Shown here: positions 43,336-52,578 of the stretch, one piece after another | Numbering within the stretch: position 1 is the stretch's first letter | How the letters are laid out: every line of letters begins with the position of its first letter | DNA from: JAFDZV01 sp964455525 | Lineage (GTDB): Bacteria; Bacteroidota; Ignavibacteria; OLB7 | Length of the DNA stretch: 64,000 nt | Direction: 5' to 3' | NCBI GenBank assembly: GCA_964455525.1 | Contig: CAYVWR010000011.1 | Span: 62,001-126,000 of the forward strand | Translations under genes and position numbers: made by a program | Notes under the pieces: generated by a model | What the model was told of the DNA's origin: nothing | Databases searched by the model: none | Seen by the model: the letters and a program-made list of their open reading frames with translations, nothing else

Positions 43336-43878
43336 TCAGCTTCCGGCGGAGACGATCACCTTGGCATGCCTCAACACCCTGTCGCCATAGGTATACCCGG
43401 CTTCCAGTTCGCTGATGACGGTATCCTCCGGTGCATCGCTCGGCTGGCGCATCAGCGCCTCGTGCAGATCCACATCGAACGGCTGCCCAAGCGCCTCGAT
43501 CCGCTTGACGCCCTGGACATCCAGGATCTTCAGCAGCTTGTTATAGATCATGAGCACTCCCTGGTAGAAACTCGGGAAGTCCTTGTTCTGCTCACCGCTC
43601 TCCACTGAGCGTCCAAAATCGTCGACAACCGGAAGAATCGACTGCAACAGACGCTCATTGGAGTACTGCATCACCTGCTCCCGCTCCTGCACCGCTCGCC
43701 GACGGAAGTTCTCCAGATCGGCCACGGCACGGATCGCCTGATCGCGGAGCCGCTGATTCTCCAGTTCCAACGCGCTCAGGCGCTCCTCCAGATCTCCAAC
43801 GTTGCTCGTCTGCTGTGTTTCGTTCTCCTCGACGCCGGAGTCCTGTAAATCGTCGATTGGTATTTCTCGTTTGCTCAT
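43336..43878 (-). CDS. grpE: nucleotide exchange factor GrpE
   Basis: Co-chaperone of 180 residues that releases ADP from DnaK. A coiled-coil helix spans about residues 25-85 (ALELENQRLRDQAIRAVADLENFRRR), with the family FRRRAVQERE block near 55-66, and the beta domain ends in HEALMRQPSDAPEDTVISELEAGYTYGDRVLRHAKV. Length and order fit. It is encoded between hrcA (121 bases upstream) and dnaJ (142 bases downstream) on the minus strand, so the three are one heat-shock operon. Confidence 0.96.
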   Translation of the reverse strand: MSKREIPIDDLQDSGVEENETQQTSNVGDLEERLSALELENQRLRDQAIRAVADLENFRRRAVQEREQVMQYSNERLLQSILPVVDDFGRSVESGEQNKDFPSFYQGVLMIYNKLLKILDVQGVKRIEALGQPFDVDLHEALMRQPSDAPEDTVISELEAGYTYGDRVLRHAKVIVSAGS

Positions 43879-43999
43879 GACTCGTATTATATGGTTCAGA
43901 CGGAATCCACTACCGAATAAGAATTATCCGGCAATCCGAATACCGAATTTCATATAGCTGGAGTTGCACCCTGCGTGAATTCACCCCTGGCTACGACGC

Positions 44000-45085
44000 T
44001 CAGCGATCCTGAAAATTATTCGAAATCGCCTTTGCGATATACTCTACGACTGTGATCATCCGTGAGTAATCCATGCGTTTGGGACCGATCAGCCCGATGG
44101 TCCCGGTGGTGCTACCAACCCGGTAACGGGTTGTGATCAGGCTATAGCCAAGCATCCGCTGGTCGCGATGCTCCTCACCGATGGTGATGTCCACGGTCTC
44201 ATCGTCGCCCACGTGGCTATCGAGCAGATGCACCACCATCTCCTCGTTTTCGATCAGCTCCACGATGCCACGCACCTGTGCGGGATTGGCAAATTCGGGA
44301 TGGCGGAAGATATTCTGTGTCGGCGAGATCTGCACCCGCTCGATATCGGACGCCTCGGAAAAGATCCGGTCGGCCGAATCAAGCAACACCTGCATCAGCC
44401 CCCCTCCCTCGACGATCGCCACATCACGCAGCCGTTCATAACAACTGTTCCGAACCTCCCGAAGCGTCAGCCCTGCCAGGCGCTCGTTCAGCACCCGTAC
44501 AACGCTCTCCAGCCGATCGCGCGACAGCTCATGGTTGGTCACCTCAAGCGTCACCGTCCTGATAAGCCCCGCCCGAAGCGATAACACCACCAGCAGCCGG
44601 GTACTTGAGAGCGTGACAAGCTCGATCCGCTCAAGAATGCTGTTGAGCAGTTCAGGAGCGCGCACAATGCCAAGCTGATGCGAAATCAGGCCGATCAGCC
44701 GGGAGGCCTCCTTCATCAGGACAGGCGTGGGTGCTGTGGGGTCTATATTTCTCTTGATAGCAACCTGCTCGGCAGCGCTAAGGCGGCCGCTGCGCACGAT
44801 CGTGTCGACGTAGAACCTGTAGCCCAGATCGGTCGGGACACGCCCCGCAGAGGTATGGGGATGGGATATGAACCCCTTCTCCTCCAGATCCGCCATGGTG
44901 TTGCGGATCGTGGCTGCGGAGATCGACTCCTCCTCCAGTCTCTTCGAGAGATACCTGGAGCCAACGGGATTAGCCGTCAGAATATAATTCTGGACAATAT
45001 AACGCAAAATGAGCTCCTCCCGTTCGGAGAGCTCATCGGCGATGATATTTTTCTGCCTGCCCGTGATATGTTGTCCTGTTGCCAT
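44000..45085 (-). CDS. hrcA: heat-inducible transcription repressor HrcA
   Basis: DNA-binding repressor of 361 residues which normally binds CIRCE inverted repeats to control grpE-dnaJ-groESL. The N-terminal winged helix reads LRYIVQNYILTANPVGSRYL, then ISAATIRNTMADLEEKGFISHPHTSAGRVPTDLGYRFYVD, the family signature. The C-terminal GAF-like domain ends GSTTGTIGLIGPKRMDYSRMITVVEYIAK. It is the first gene of the hrcA-grpE-dnaJ cluster. No CIRCE element was found in the 640 bases upstream. Confidence 0.96.
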   Translation of the reverse strand: MATGQHITGRQKNIIADELSEREELILRYIVQNYILTANPVGSRYLSKRLEEESISAATIRNTMADLEEKGFISHPHTSAGRVPTDLGYRFYVDTIVRSGRLSAAEQVAIKRNIDPTAPTPVLMKEASRLIGLISHQLGIVRAPELLNSILERIELVTLSSTRLLVVLSLRAGLIRTVTLEVTNHELSRDRLESVVRVLNERLAGLTLREVRNSCYERLRDVAIVEGGGLMQVLLDSADRIFSEASDIERVQISPTQNIFRHPEFANPAQVRGIVELIENEEMVVHLLDSHVGDDETVDITIGEEHRDQRMLGYSLITTRYRVGSTTGTIGLIGPKRMDYSRMITVVEYIAKAISNNFQDR

Positions 45086-45726
45086 CTATACACTTATGAC
45101 GATGGAAGAACCATCTCTGGGTCCACATCCCGGTAATAATGTACTACAACCCTTCTCCTGTACGATTGCCTGGCTCCGAAAACCCTCGGCTTCGTCGATA
45201 CGCCGGGATGTTTGAGAAGTTCCTCTCAGCAGCCAGGAGGAGCGTCGCACAGCCATATTTCAGACAGAAGACATGGTAATTGATCCACACCCCGCTGCTC
45301 CTTGCTCCTCTTCCGATTAAACCGATCCAGGGAATTCCGGCCCCTGCCATCCCCTGGCTGCGTGTAGGTTCGATGGGAGCATCACACATTCTACGGGCGT
45401 AGATCAGCACGGGCAATCGCAGCCGATGCCGGATTGCCGATAAGGATACCGACGGCCCTCACCGAAACATCTCTGACAGGTGTGAGTTCCTTGTTGTCAG
45501 AAGGAGATTCAAAGAACTCGATCCCGCCACCCATACCCATCCGATGGTTCTGCTCGATCAACCGTTACGGCGGTGCCCCAGGCGCTGCCTTGCCGGATGG
45601 ACGTACAGTTCTCAACAGCCGAAGCCATGGAGATGAATTGCCGTAAGGCGTACAAACCCCTGCATATGCCCTCCAATGTAGCAATCTCTACCATGGTTCC
45701 GAAAGAGCAAATCGAGCAGCCCCCTT
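45086..45726. other. intergenic region upstream of hrcA
   Basis: About 640 bases between nuoN and hrcA, both on the minus strand. No supported gene, no recognisable CIRCE (TTAGCACTC-N9-GAGTGCTAA) and no clear promoter was seen. It should contain the heat-shock promoter. Confidence 0.4.
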
Positions 45727-45767
45727 GAAAACAAACCGGGGGAACCAACCGTGTTGATTCCCCCGGT
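45727..45767 (-). terminator. Rho-independent terminator after nuoN
   Basis: Perfect 10-base stem ACCGGGGGAA (45735-45744) with its complement (45758-45767), followed on the minus strand by a T-rich tail (TTTGTTTTC). Placed 4 bases after the nuoN stop, it ends the nuo transcript. Confidence 0.85.
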
Positions 45768-45771
45768 GAAA

Positions 45772-47196
45772 TCACTTTGGTATCGCTCGAAGTATCAGGT
45801 CGGGGAGAAAGCCGATGATAAGCGTTCCGGCCAGCGTAAGCGCCAGCACGGTTTTCGAGAGTCCGCTCACGTGTACTGTTGACTCCTCCCCCTCCGGCTC
45901 GCGGAAGAACATGTTCACGATCAGGCCCAGGTAGAACCAGACGGAGATCACCGAGGCGATCACGCCGACGATTGCAAGCCAGGTCATGTCGGCACGTACA
46001 GCCGAGACAAACAGAAGATACTTGCCATAGAACCCGGCAAACGGCGGGATGCCGGTCAGCGAAAACATGAAGATCGCCATGATGATCGCCAGCCCCGGGC
46101 GGCGACGGCCAAGCCCCTTGTAGTCGTCGATGGAGAGATTGCCCCCGTTCTCACGCTCCAGCAGCCCAACCACCGCAAACGCGCCAAGCTGCATGAAGAG
46201 ATAGGCCGCCACGTAATACACGATGCCGTTCCATCCGGTCTGGTTGGCTGCGGCAAGGCCGATCAGCATATAACCGGCATGGGCCACCGAGGAGTAGGCA
46301 AGCATACGCTTGATATTGTTCTGCACCAGCGCCGTGATATTCCCCACAAGCATAGATCCGGTCGCCAGAAGTGCCAGCACCGTACGAGCTTCCGTAAGCC
46401 CTTCGGCATTGCTGGTCGAGACCGGGATCATAAAGCCCACAAACCCGGCAAAGGCGGCCGCCTTTCCTGCGGTGCTCATAAAACCGGTCACCACCGTCGG
46501 CGCCCCCTGATAGACATCCGGTGCCCACTGATGGAACGGGAAGGCCGCAACCTTGAACCCAAGGCCGACGATGATAAGCCCGACACCGCTCCAGAACAGC
46601 ATCGGGAACTGGGTCTTTACCGCACCTGTAAGAATGGCGCTGTAGAGGGTATCACCAACCGCCCCATAGACAAGCGCAATCCCGTACAGGAGAAAACCGG
46701 AGGCGAAGGCACCAAGAAGGAAATACTTCATGGATGCCTCGTTGGAGGAAAGCTGATGGCGGAACAGCCCGGCAAGAACGTAGAAGCAGATCGACATCAC
46801 CTCTACGCCGACAAAAAGCACCATCAGGTCGCTGGCGTGCGATAGAAGCATCATGCCGGCAACCGACATCGTCACCAGCGTATAGAACTCGTCGAACATG
46901 CCGCCGAGACGCTCCAGATAATCACGCGCCAGCAGCACGGTCATGATGCCGGCACCGCAGAAGATGATGTCGTAGATGCTGGCCATCCCGCCAGCGGTGA
47001 TCATTCCATGGAACCCGCTCAGGTTTTCATTCATCGTAAACAGCGCGGCAACGATACCCCCGACAAAACCGAGGATTGCGAGCACCGAGCAGATACGGGT
47101 GCTGCGAACCACCAGGGCGTCGGCAAGCATCACCAGCAATGCAAAAAGGCTGACGATTTCGATGGGCGACGCGGCAAGAAAGTCTGTTTGGCTCAT
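45772..47196 (-). CDS. nuoN: NADH-quinone oxidoreductase subunit N
   Basis: Antiporter-like proton-pumping membrane subunit of complex I, 474 residues, about 14 membrane helices. FLFEVEVM-type sequence: LMVLFVGVEVMSICFYVLAG with the functional Glu in helix 5, then HQWAPDVYQGAPTVVTGFMSTAGKAAAFAGF with the helix 7-8 Lys/Pro region. The end is ALTLAGTLIIGFLPDLILRAI. It overlaps the antiporter gene by 4 bases (ATGA), a sign of translational coupling. Followed by a terminator. Confidence 0.95.
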   Translation of the reverse strand: MSQTDFLAASPIEIVSLFALLVMLADALVVRSTRICSVLAILGFVGGIVAALFTMNENLSGFHGMITAGGMASIYDIIFCGAGIMTVLLARDYLERLGGMFDEFYTLVTMSVAGMMLLSHASDLMVLFVGVEVMSICFYVLAGLFRHQLSSNEASMKYFLLGAFASGFLLYGIALVYGAVGDTLYSAILTGAVKTQFPMLFWSGVGLIIVGLGFKVAAFPFHQWAPDVYQGAPTVVTGFMSTAGKAAAFAGFVGFMIPVSTSNAEGLTEARTVLALLATGSMLVGNITALVQNNIKRMLAYSSVAHAGYMLIGLAAANQTGWNGIVYYVAAYLFMQLGAFAVVGLLERENGGNLSIDDYKGLGRRRPGLAIIMAIFMFSLTGIPPFAGFYGKYLLFVSAVRADMTWLAIVGVIASVISVWFYLGLIVNMFFREPEGEESTVHVSGLSKTVLALTLAGTLIIGFLPDLILRAIPK

Positions 47197-48464
47197 GAAA
47201 AGAAGATTATCCAGACGAGAAGGTATACCGGCAGGAGCACCGGCAGAGAAAACGTTACGATATATCCGAAGAAGCCGGGCATCCGTACTCCGGCCTGTTC
47301 GGCAATGGCCTTTACCATGAAGTTCGGACCGTTGCCTATATAGGTCATGGCTCCGAAGAAGACCGCAGCGGCGGAGATCGCCGCCACATGCAGCCCCCCT
47401 GTCTGTAGATACTGGAGCACATGCTGGGGGTTGCCTACCTCCAGCCCGGCCAAGCCAAGCGCGGCGCTCAGGAAGTTCAGATATGTGGGCGCGTTGTCCA
47501 GAACACTGCTCAACGCCCCGGTTATCCAGTAGAACCCGCCCGGCGACTCGATTCCAAGATGCGCGGCGTTCGCCGAAAGCCAGTCGAGCGCCGGAAGCAT
47601 CGTCAGAAAGATCCCGATGAACAGATACGCAACCTCCTCGATCGGATGGAAGGTAAACTGATTCCGTTCATGAATCTCCCCCTTGGTCGTGTAATAACTC
47701 GCCGCAGCAGCGCCGAGCATCAACACCTCCCGCAGAGCCATCGGATGTTCAATAAAGACGGCACCGATGATCACCGCAAGAAAGATCAGATTGTGCAGCC
47801 CCATCACCCGCGTGGCGCCGTTCTCGGTCTCCACGGTGGAGCGAAGCTCCTCCGGCATCTTCCGATAGCTCTGCCGGTCGATGAGATAGAAGATCCCCAG
47901 CAACAGCAGCAGCACCAAAGCCCAGGGAAGGATCATCCTCTCGGTGATCCAGAAGAACGGCACCCCCTTGAGATAGCCAAGGAACAGAGGAGGGTCGCCG
48001 ATCGGGGTCAGAGCACCTCCAACGTTTGAAACGATGAAGATGAAGAAGACGACATGATATGCCGAGAGCCGATATCGGTTGTTCCGCAGATACGGGCGTA
48101 TAAGCAACATCGATGCGCCGGTCGTGCCGAGCAGATTTGCGATGATCCCACCCACTGCCAGAAACAGCAGGTTCCCGGCAGGCGTGGATCGCCCCTTGAT
48201 CGTGATATGAACCCCGCCGGCGGTCACATAGAGCGAGCCGATCAGCGCGATAAAGCTCACATATTCATGAAGCGATGCCCACACACGTCCCGCATTGCCA
48301 AGGCCGATGATGTAATAACCAGCGGTTATCAGACCAAGGGCTACAGCCACCACCTTATACCTCCTGCCCCACCACTCCCCGTTGATAAAGGGCATGGCGG
48401 CGATCATCGCCAGCAGGAGAAAAAACGGAATGATCCATAGAGGATCGACCGTAGCCGATTCCAT
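47193..48464 (-). CDS. sodium:proton antiporter-like membrane protein inside the nuo cluster
   Basis: Integral membrane protein of 423 residues, about 11 helices, of the ion-transporter (ArsB/NhaD, IT) superfamily. Motifs: NLLGTTGASMLLIRPYLRNNRYR, then SNVGGALTPIGDPPLFLGYLKGVPFFW, and SSVLDNAPTYLNFLSAALG, the duplicated core loops with Gly-Asp-Pro and Asp-Asn-Ala-Pro. The GDPP and DNAPT segments fit NhaD-like Na+/H+ antiporters. The 3-base gap to nuoM upstream and 4-base overlap with nuoN downstream put it in the same operon as complex I. An ion-homeostasis partner to the pump is inferred. Confidence 0.85.
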   Translation of the reverse strand: MESATVDPLWIIPFFLLLAMIAAMPFINGEWWGRRYKVVAVALGLITAGYYIIGLGNAGRVWASLHEYVSFIALIGSLYVTAGGVHITIKGRSTPAGNLLFLAVGGIIANLLGTTGASMLLIRPYLRNNRYRLSAYHVVFFIFIVSNVGGALTPIGDPPLFLGYLKGVPFFWITERMILPWALVLLLLLGIFYLIDRQSYRKMPEELRSTVETENGATRVMGLHNLIFLAVIIGAVFIEHPMALREVLMLGAAAASYYTTKGEIHERNQFTFHPIEEVAYLFIGIFLTMLPALDWLSANAAHLGIESPGGFYWITGALSSVLDNAPTYLNFLSAALGLAGLEVGNPQHVLQYLQTGGLHVAAISAAAVFFGAMTYIGNGPNFMVKAIAEQAGVRMPGFFGYIVTFSLPVLLPVYLLVWIIFFS

Positions 48465-48467
48465 CCC

Positions 48468-50123
48468 TTATCGGCTGCCGGGGTTCGGCGTGCCACCCGG
48501 CACCACGATCGGCTGTGGCTGCCCGGACTGAGGCGTTGCAACGGTGGCATTGGCCGGAACAACCGGCTGTACCGATGCGGTGGAATCGCTCAGACGGGCC
48601 TGTGCCTCGGCAGCATACCGGTTCTCCCCTCTCAGCACCTCCACCACTCCCACAATCGCACGCGAACCGCTTTCGGTAACGCTCAGGAACGTGTTCGGCT
48701 GGAACCCGATCCAGACGCAGAAGATGACCAGCGGGACGAGCAGTCCGATCTCCAGCGGGTTCAGATCCTTTACATGACGGTTCTCGTTATGCGTGATCGG
48801 GCCGAAGAACATCCGCTGGTAGAGCACCAGAAGATAGACAGCGGCCAGGATCACCCCCGACGCGCCAATCACCGCATACCAGCGCGAGGCCAGGTGATCG
48901 GAGATATATGCGCCGAGCAGCGTAAGGTACTCCCCCACAAACCCGTTAAGCCCCGGAAGACCAACCGATGCAAACACCGCGATCGCAAAGAAGACGGCAT
49001 ATACCGGCATCGTTTTGGCCAGGCCGCCGAACTGTGCCATCTCGCGTGTATGACGGCGCTCGTAGATAAAGCCGATCAGCAGAAAGAGCATGCCGGTGGA
49101 AAGACCGTGGTTCACCATCTGCAACACTGCTCCCTGCACCCCCTCGACGGTCATCGAGAAGATGCCCAGCACCACAAAGCCAAGGTGGGCGATCGACGAA
49201 TATGCCACAAGCTTCTTGATATCGGTCTGCACCATCGCCAGCAATGCGCCATAGATGATGCCGATCACGGCAAGCACCGAGAACAGATCGGCATACTGCA
49301 ACGACGACTGTGGAAAGAGCTGAAGATTGAAACGGATCAGACCATAGGTGCCCATCTTGAGCATCACCGCGGCCAGGATCACCGAGCCGGCCGTCGGGGC
49401 TTGCGTATGGGCATCCGGCAACCATGTGTGCAGCGGGAAGAGCGGCACCTTGATGCAGAACGAGAGCGCAAATGCCAGGAAGATCCAGTTCTGGGTCTCG
49501 ATCGGGATATTTGGCCCCACATGCATCAGCTTTGCCAGATCGGTCGTGAAGCCACCCAGTTGCGCTTCGCCATAATAGCCGAGCCAGACGATGGCAACCA
49601 GCATCAGAAGCGAGCCGGCCATCGTGTAGATGAAGAACTTCATCGCCGCATAGATCCTGTCCTTGCCGCCCCAGATGCCAATCAGGAAGTACATCGGGAT
49701 AAGCACAACCTCCCAGAAGACATAGAAAACGAAGGTATCGAGCGAGATAAAGACGCCGATCACCCCGAATTCCAGCAGAAGCACCATGATATAATAGAGC
49801 TTCTCCCGGTCACGAATCCCCTCCCAGCTCGACATGATGGCGATGGGCATCGTAAAGGTTGTCAACACCACAAGAAGCAGCGACATACCGTCGATACCGA
49901 ACCGGAAGCCGATGTCGAGCGACGATATCCAGGGCGTGTTCGTGACGAACTGAAATCCCGGGTCCGCCTTGTCAAAGCCGAACCAGAGTGCCAGAGAGAC
50001 CACAAACGTAAGGATCGAGCCGATGGCCGCCCCCAGGCGATGAGCCTTCTTGTTCTCCGAAGGGATGAACATCAGAACCAGCGCAACCAGAAGCGGGATA
50101 AAAAGCGTCAGCAGAAGAACCAT
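48468..50123 (-). CDS. nuoM: NADH-quinone oxidoreductase subunit M
   Basis: Antiporter-like membrane subunit of complex I, 551 residues, with about 14 helices. Motifs: VFYVFWEVVLIPMYFLIGIWGG with the conserved Glu, PLFPLHTWLPDAHTQAPTAGSVILAAVMLKMGTYGLIRF, and KKLVAYSSIAHLGFVVLGIF. The C-terminal 50 residues are a Pro/Gln-rich hydrophilic tail (PQSGQPQPIVVPGGTP) not typical of the family. Encoded between nuoL (149-base gap) and the antiporter gene (3-base gap). Confidence 0.95.
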   Translation of the reverse strand: MVLLLTLFIPLLVALVLMFIPSENKKAHRLGAAIGSILTFVVSLALWFGFDKADPGFQFVTNTPWISSLDIGFRFGIDGMSLLLVVLTTFTMPIAIMSSWEGIRDREKLYYIMVLLLEFGVIGVFISLDTFVFYVFWEVVLIPMYFLIGIWGGKDRIYAAMKFFIYTMAGSLLMLVAIVWLGYYGEAQLGGFTTDLAKLMHVGPNIPIETQNWIFLAFALSFCIKVPLFPLHTWLPDAHTQAPTAGSVILAAVMLKMGTYGLIRFNLQLFPQSSLQYADLFSVLAVIGIIYGALLAMVQTDIKKLVAYSSIAHLGFVVLGIFSMTVEGVQGAVLQMVNHGLSTGMLFLLIGFIYERRHTREMAQFGGLAKTMPVYAVFFAIAVFASVGLPGLNGFVGEYLTLLGAYISDHLASRWYAVIGASGVILAAVYLLVLYQRMFFGPITHNENRHVKDLNPLEIGLLVPLVIFCVWIGFQPNTFLSVTESGSRAIVGVVEVLRGENRYAAEAQARLSDSTASVQPVVPANATVATPQSGQPQPIVVPGGTPNPGSR

Positions 50124-50272
50124 TGATCGGGATTGTCTTTTTTCAAATGACGAGGAAGTCCGTAGTCAGTACGTCAAGAGCCTGAAGCGTTGCAAAGCGT
50201 AGGATGCGGAGCGTTACCAGAATCTGGTTCCCTGACGGGCAAGACCGCGATAAGGGAAACGCCCCGGCCCTT

Positions 50273-52225
50273 CTACTTCAGCAAAATCCAGGCGAGCACG
50301 GCGACGATGCCGACAACGAATACCATCGCATAGTTCTGTGCGATGCCGTTCTGCATCTTGCGGATGACATTTGCCAACCCGCCAGTGAAGCGGGCCGAGC
50401 CATTGATAGCGCCGTCGATCATTCCCTTGTCCACAAAACGGAGCAGAAAGACGCGCGAGACGCTTTGCAAGGGAGTCACGATAAGCCACTCGTACACCTC
50501 GTCGGCGTACCACTTGTTCCAGAGGAGCTTGTACGGCCCCTTCATCCGTGTGGCCAGACGATCGGCGAGCGCCGGCTTCTTCTCGTAGATGTAATAGGCA
50601 AGAGCGATACCGGCCACCGCCACCGCCGATGCAACGGCGATAAGCACCCATTCGGTGGCATGCGAGCCATGATGCTGGGTGAAATTCCGATAAGCGGGGG
50701 CAAAGATCGGCTCAAGCCAGGTGTGCAGCACATGAGCATGCTCCCCAACGACCGGCGGAAGTCCGAGAAATCCGCCCACCGTGGAAAGCACCGCCAGAAT
50801 CCAGAGCGGGATCGTCATCGAAGCGGGTGACTCGTGCGGATGCACATGATGATGGTCAAACCTCTCTTTCCCGTGGAACGTGAGGAAGACCGACCGGAAC
50901 ATATAAAACGCCGTGCAGAACGCGGCGAGCGAGCCTACGATCCAGAGCAGCGCATTACCATCGATGAACGAGTGGTACAGGATCTCATCCTTGGAGAAAA
51001 ACCCGCTGAACGGCAGAATGCCGGCAATGGCAAGCGAGCCTATCAGATACGTCTTGTAGGTGGTCGGCATATACTTCTTCAGCCCCCCCATCTTCTGCAT
51101 ATCCTGCTCCTCGTGCATGCCGTGGATCACCGATCCTGAGCCGAGGAACAGAAGCGCCTTGAAGAACGCATGGGTCATCACATGGAATACCGCCGAGGTG
51201 AACGCACCAACCCCAAGCGCTATAAACATGAACCCAAGCTGCGATACCGTGGAGTAGGCAAGCACCTTCTTGATATCGTTCTGCACCAGCCCGACCGTTG
51301 CCGCGATAAGCGCGGTGGTTGCGGCAACACCGGTGATCACCGCCATGGTGGTCGGCGAAAGGGTGAACAGAGCCGCATTCCGGCTGATCAGGAAGATGCC
51401 CGAGGTTACCATGGTGGCCGCATGGATAAGCGCCGAAACGGGCGTAGGACCGGCCATGGCATCGGGGAGCCACACGCCAAGCGGGATCTGTGCCGACTTG
51501 CCGCATGCCCCAAGAAAGAGGCAGAGCGTGGCGATCGTGATGCTGGTGCTGCTCCCCGGAAAATATCCGCCAAGGCTTACCGCCTCGGTGATCTGCTGAT
51601 ACTGCAACGTTCCAAACTCATGAAAGAGGATGAACATGCCGATAAGCATCCCAAGATCGCCGATACGGTTCACCACAAAGGCCTTCTTGGCAGCATCGCC
51701 GGTGGTGCGAATCCCCACCCCCTCGAACTTCCTCTCGTACCAGAATCCGATCAGCAGGAACGAACAAAGCCCCACCCCTTCCCAGCCAAGAAACGTTACC
51801 AGAAAGTTATCGGCCAGAACCAGATTCAGCATCATAAAGATGAAGAGGTTCAGATAGGCGAAAAACCGGCTGAAACCGGGATCGCCATGCATATAGCCGA
51901 TTGAATAGATGTGGATGAGCGTTCCAATGCCGGTGATGATCAACAGAAAGATCATTGAAAGCTGGTCGATCTGGTAGGAGAAGCCGACCGAGAAGGTGCC
52001 GGCTGTAATCCATGGGAGCAGATCCACCAGCACCCGCCGCGATGCGGCGGGCATCGAGACAAGCTCGAAGAACATTGTCACAGCGAGGATGAAGCCGATG
52101 CCCACCATCGATGTACCGATCACTCCCACCGTCTTCTCCGATCCTATCTTCCTGCCAAAAAGGCCGTTGATAAGGAAGCCGACCAGCGGTAGCAACAGTA
52201 CGAACGGAAGTAACGTTGAGATCAT
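50273..52225 (-). CDS. nuoL: NADH-quinone oxidoreductase subunit L
   Basis: Largest antiporter-like subunit of complex I, 650 residues, with a long amphipathic helix at the C-terminus coupling to the other subunits. Start at 52225 (MISTLLPFVLLLPLVGFL); the frame runs 37 residues further upstream without support. Motifs: LVTFLGWEGVGLCSFLLIGFWY with helix-5 Glu, and PLGVWLPDAMAGPTPVSALIHAATMVTSGIFLI, the histidine-lysine region. It is the first gene of the L-M-antiporter-N set here; subunits A-K are not in the window, so they lie elsewhere or further upstream. Confidence 0.95.
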   Translation of the reverse strand: MISTLLPFVLLLPLVGFLINGLFGRKIGSEKTVGVIGTSMVGIGFILAVTMFFELVSMPAASRRVLVDLLPWITAGTFSVGFSYQIDQLSMIFLLIITGIGTLIHIYSIGYMHGDPGFSRFFAYLNLFIFMMLNLVLADNFLVTFLGWEGVGLCSFLLIGFWYERKFEGVGIRTTGDAAKKAFVVNRIGDLGMLIGMFILFHEFGTLQYQQITEAVSLGGYFPGSSTSITIATLCLFLGACGKSAQIPLGVWLPDAMAGPTPVSALIHAATMVTSGIFLISRNAALFTLSPTTMAVITGVAATTALIAATVGLVQNDIKKVLAYSTVSQLGFMFIALGVGAFTSAVFHVMTHAFFKALLFLGSGSVIHGMHEEQDMQKMGGLKKYMPTTYKTYLIGSLAIAGILPFSGFFSKDEILYHSFIDGNALLWIVGSLAAFCTAFYMFRSVFLTFHGKERFDHHHVHPHESPASMTIPLWILAVLSTVGGFLGLPPVVGEHAHVLHTWLEPIFAPAYRNFTQHHGSHATEWVLIAVASAVAVAGIALAYYIYEKKPALADRLATRMKGPYKLLWNKWYADEVYEWLIVTPLQSVSRVFLLRFVDKGMIDGAINGSARFTGGLANVIRKMQNGIAQNYAMVFVVGIVAVLAWILLK

Positions 52226-52578
52226 GCTGAGATGACAGAGAAATAGGCTATTGAAGAGAATCTTTTTGGTTCCGCAGTATGCCTCTTCGTGATACACGGA
52301 CCGGCCCGGACGGCATCGGGGCATGTATAGCCCCAATCATTGATCGAGGGGACGGCTTGCAGCCGACGATGCCCCTCGCATCGCCTTTTTCCGGGGGTTC
52401 GTACCGGTGCCCGGAGAGCGCCGATACTGAATATACGATCATTGACAGGTGCAATGCTCAGCAGCAGGCACAGCCATATCGCCGCCGACAGATCCTGCTG
52501 TGTCCGGCGGCCACATCATCGGCCATGACAGTCGCCAGCCCCGGATATGCTCCGGCCCGGCTCTACAGTGCCGATGAA
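52226..52578. other. intergenic region upstream of nuoL
   Basis: About 350 bases, no gene. A GAGGGG...CCCCTC hairpin (about 52345-52379) lies between nuoL and the upstream glutamine amidotransferase gene; without a T run, a terminator or attenuator role is open. Confidence 0.4.

Noticed and set aside
48774..50126. 450-codon plus-strand frame.
   Set aside because: Antisense to nuoM. Arg/His-rich and without domains.
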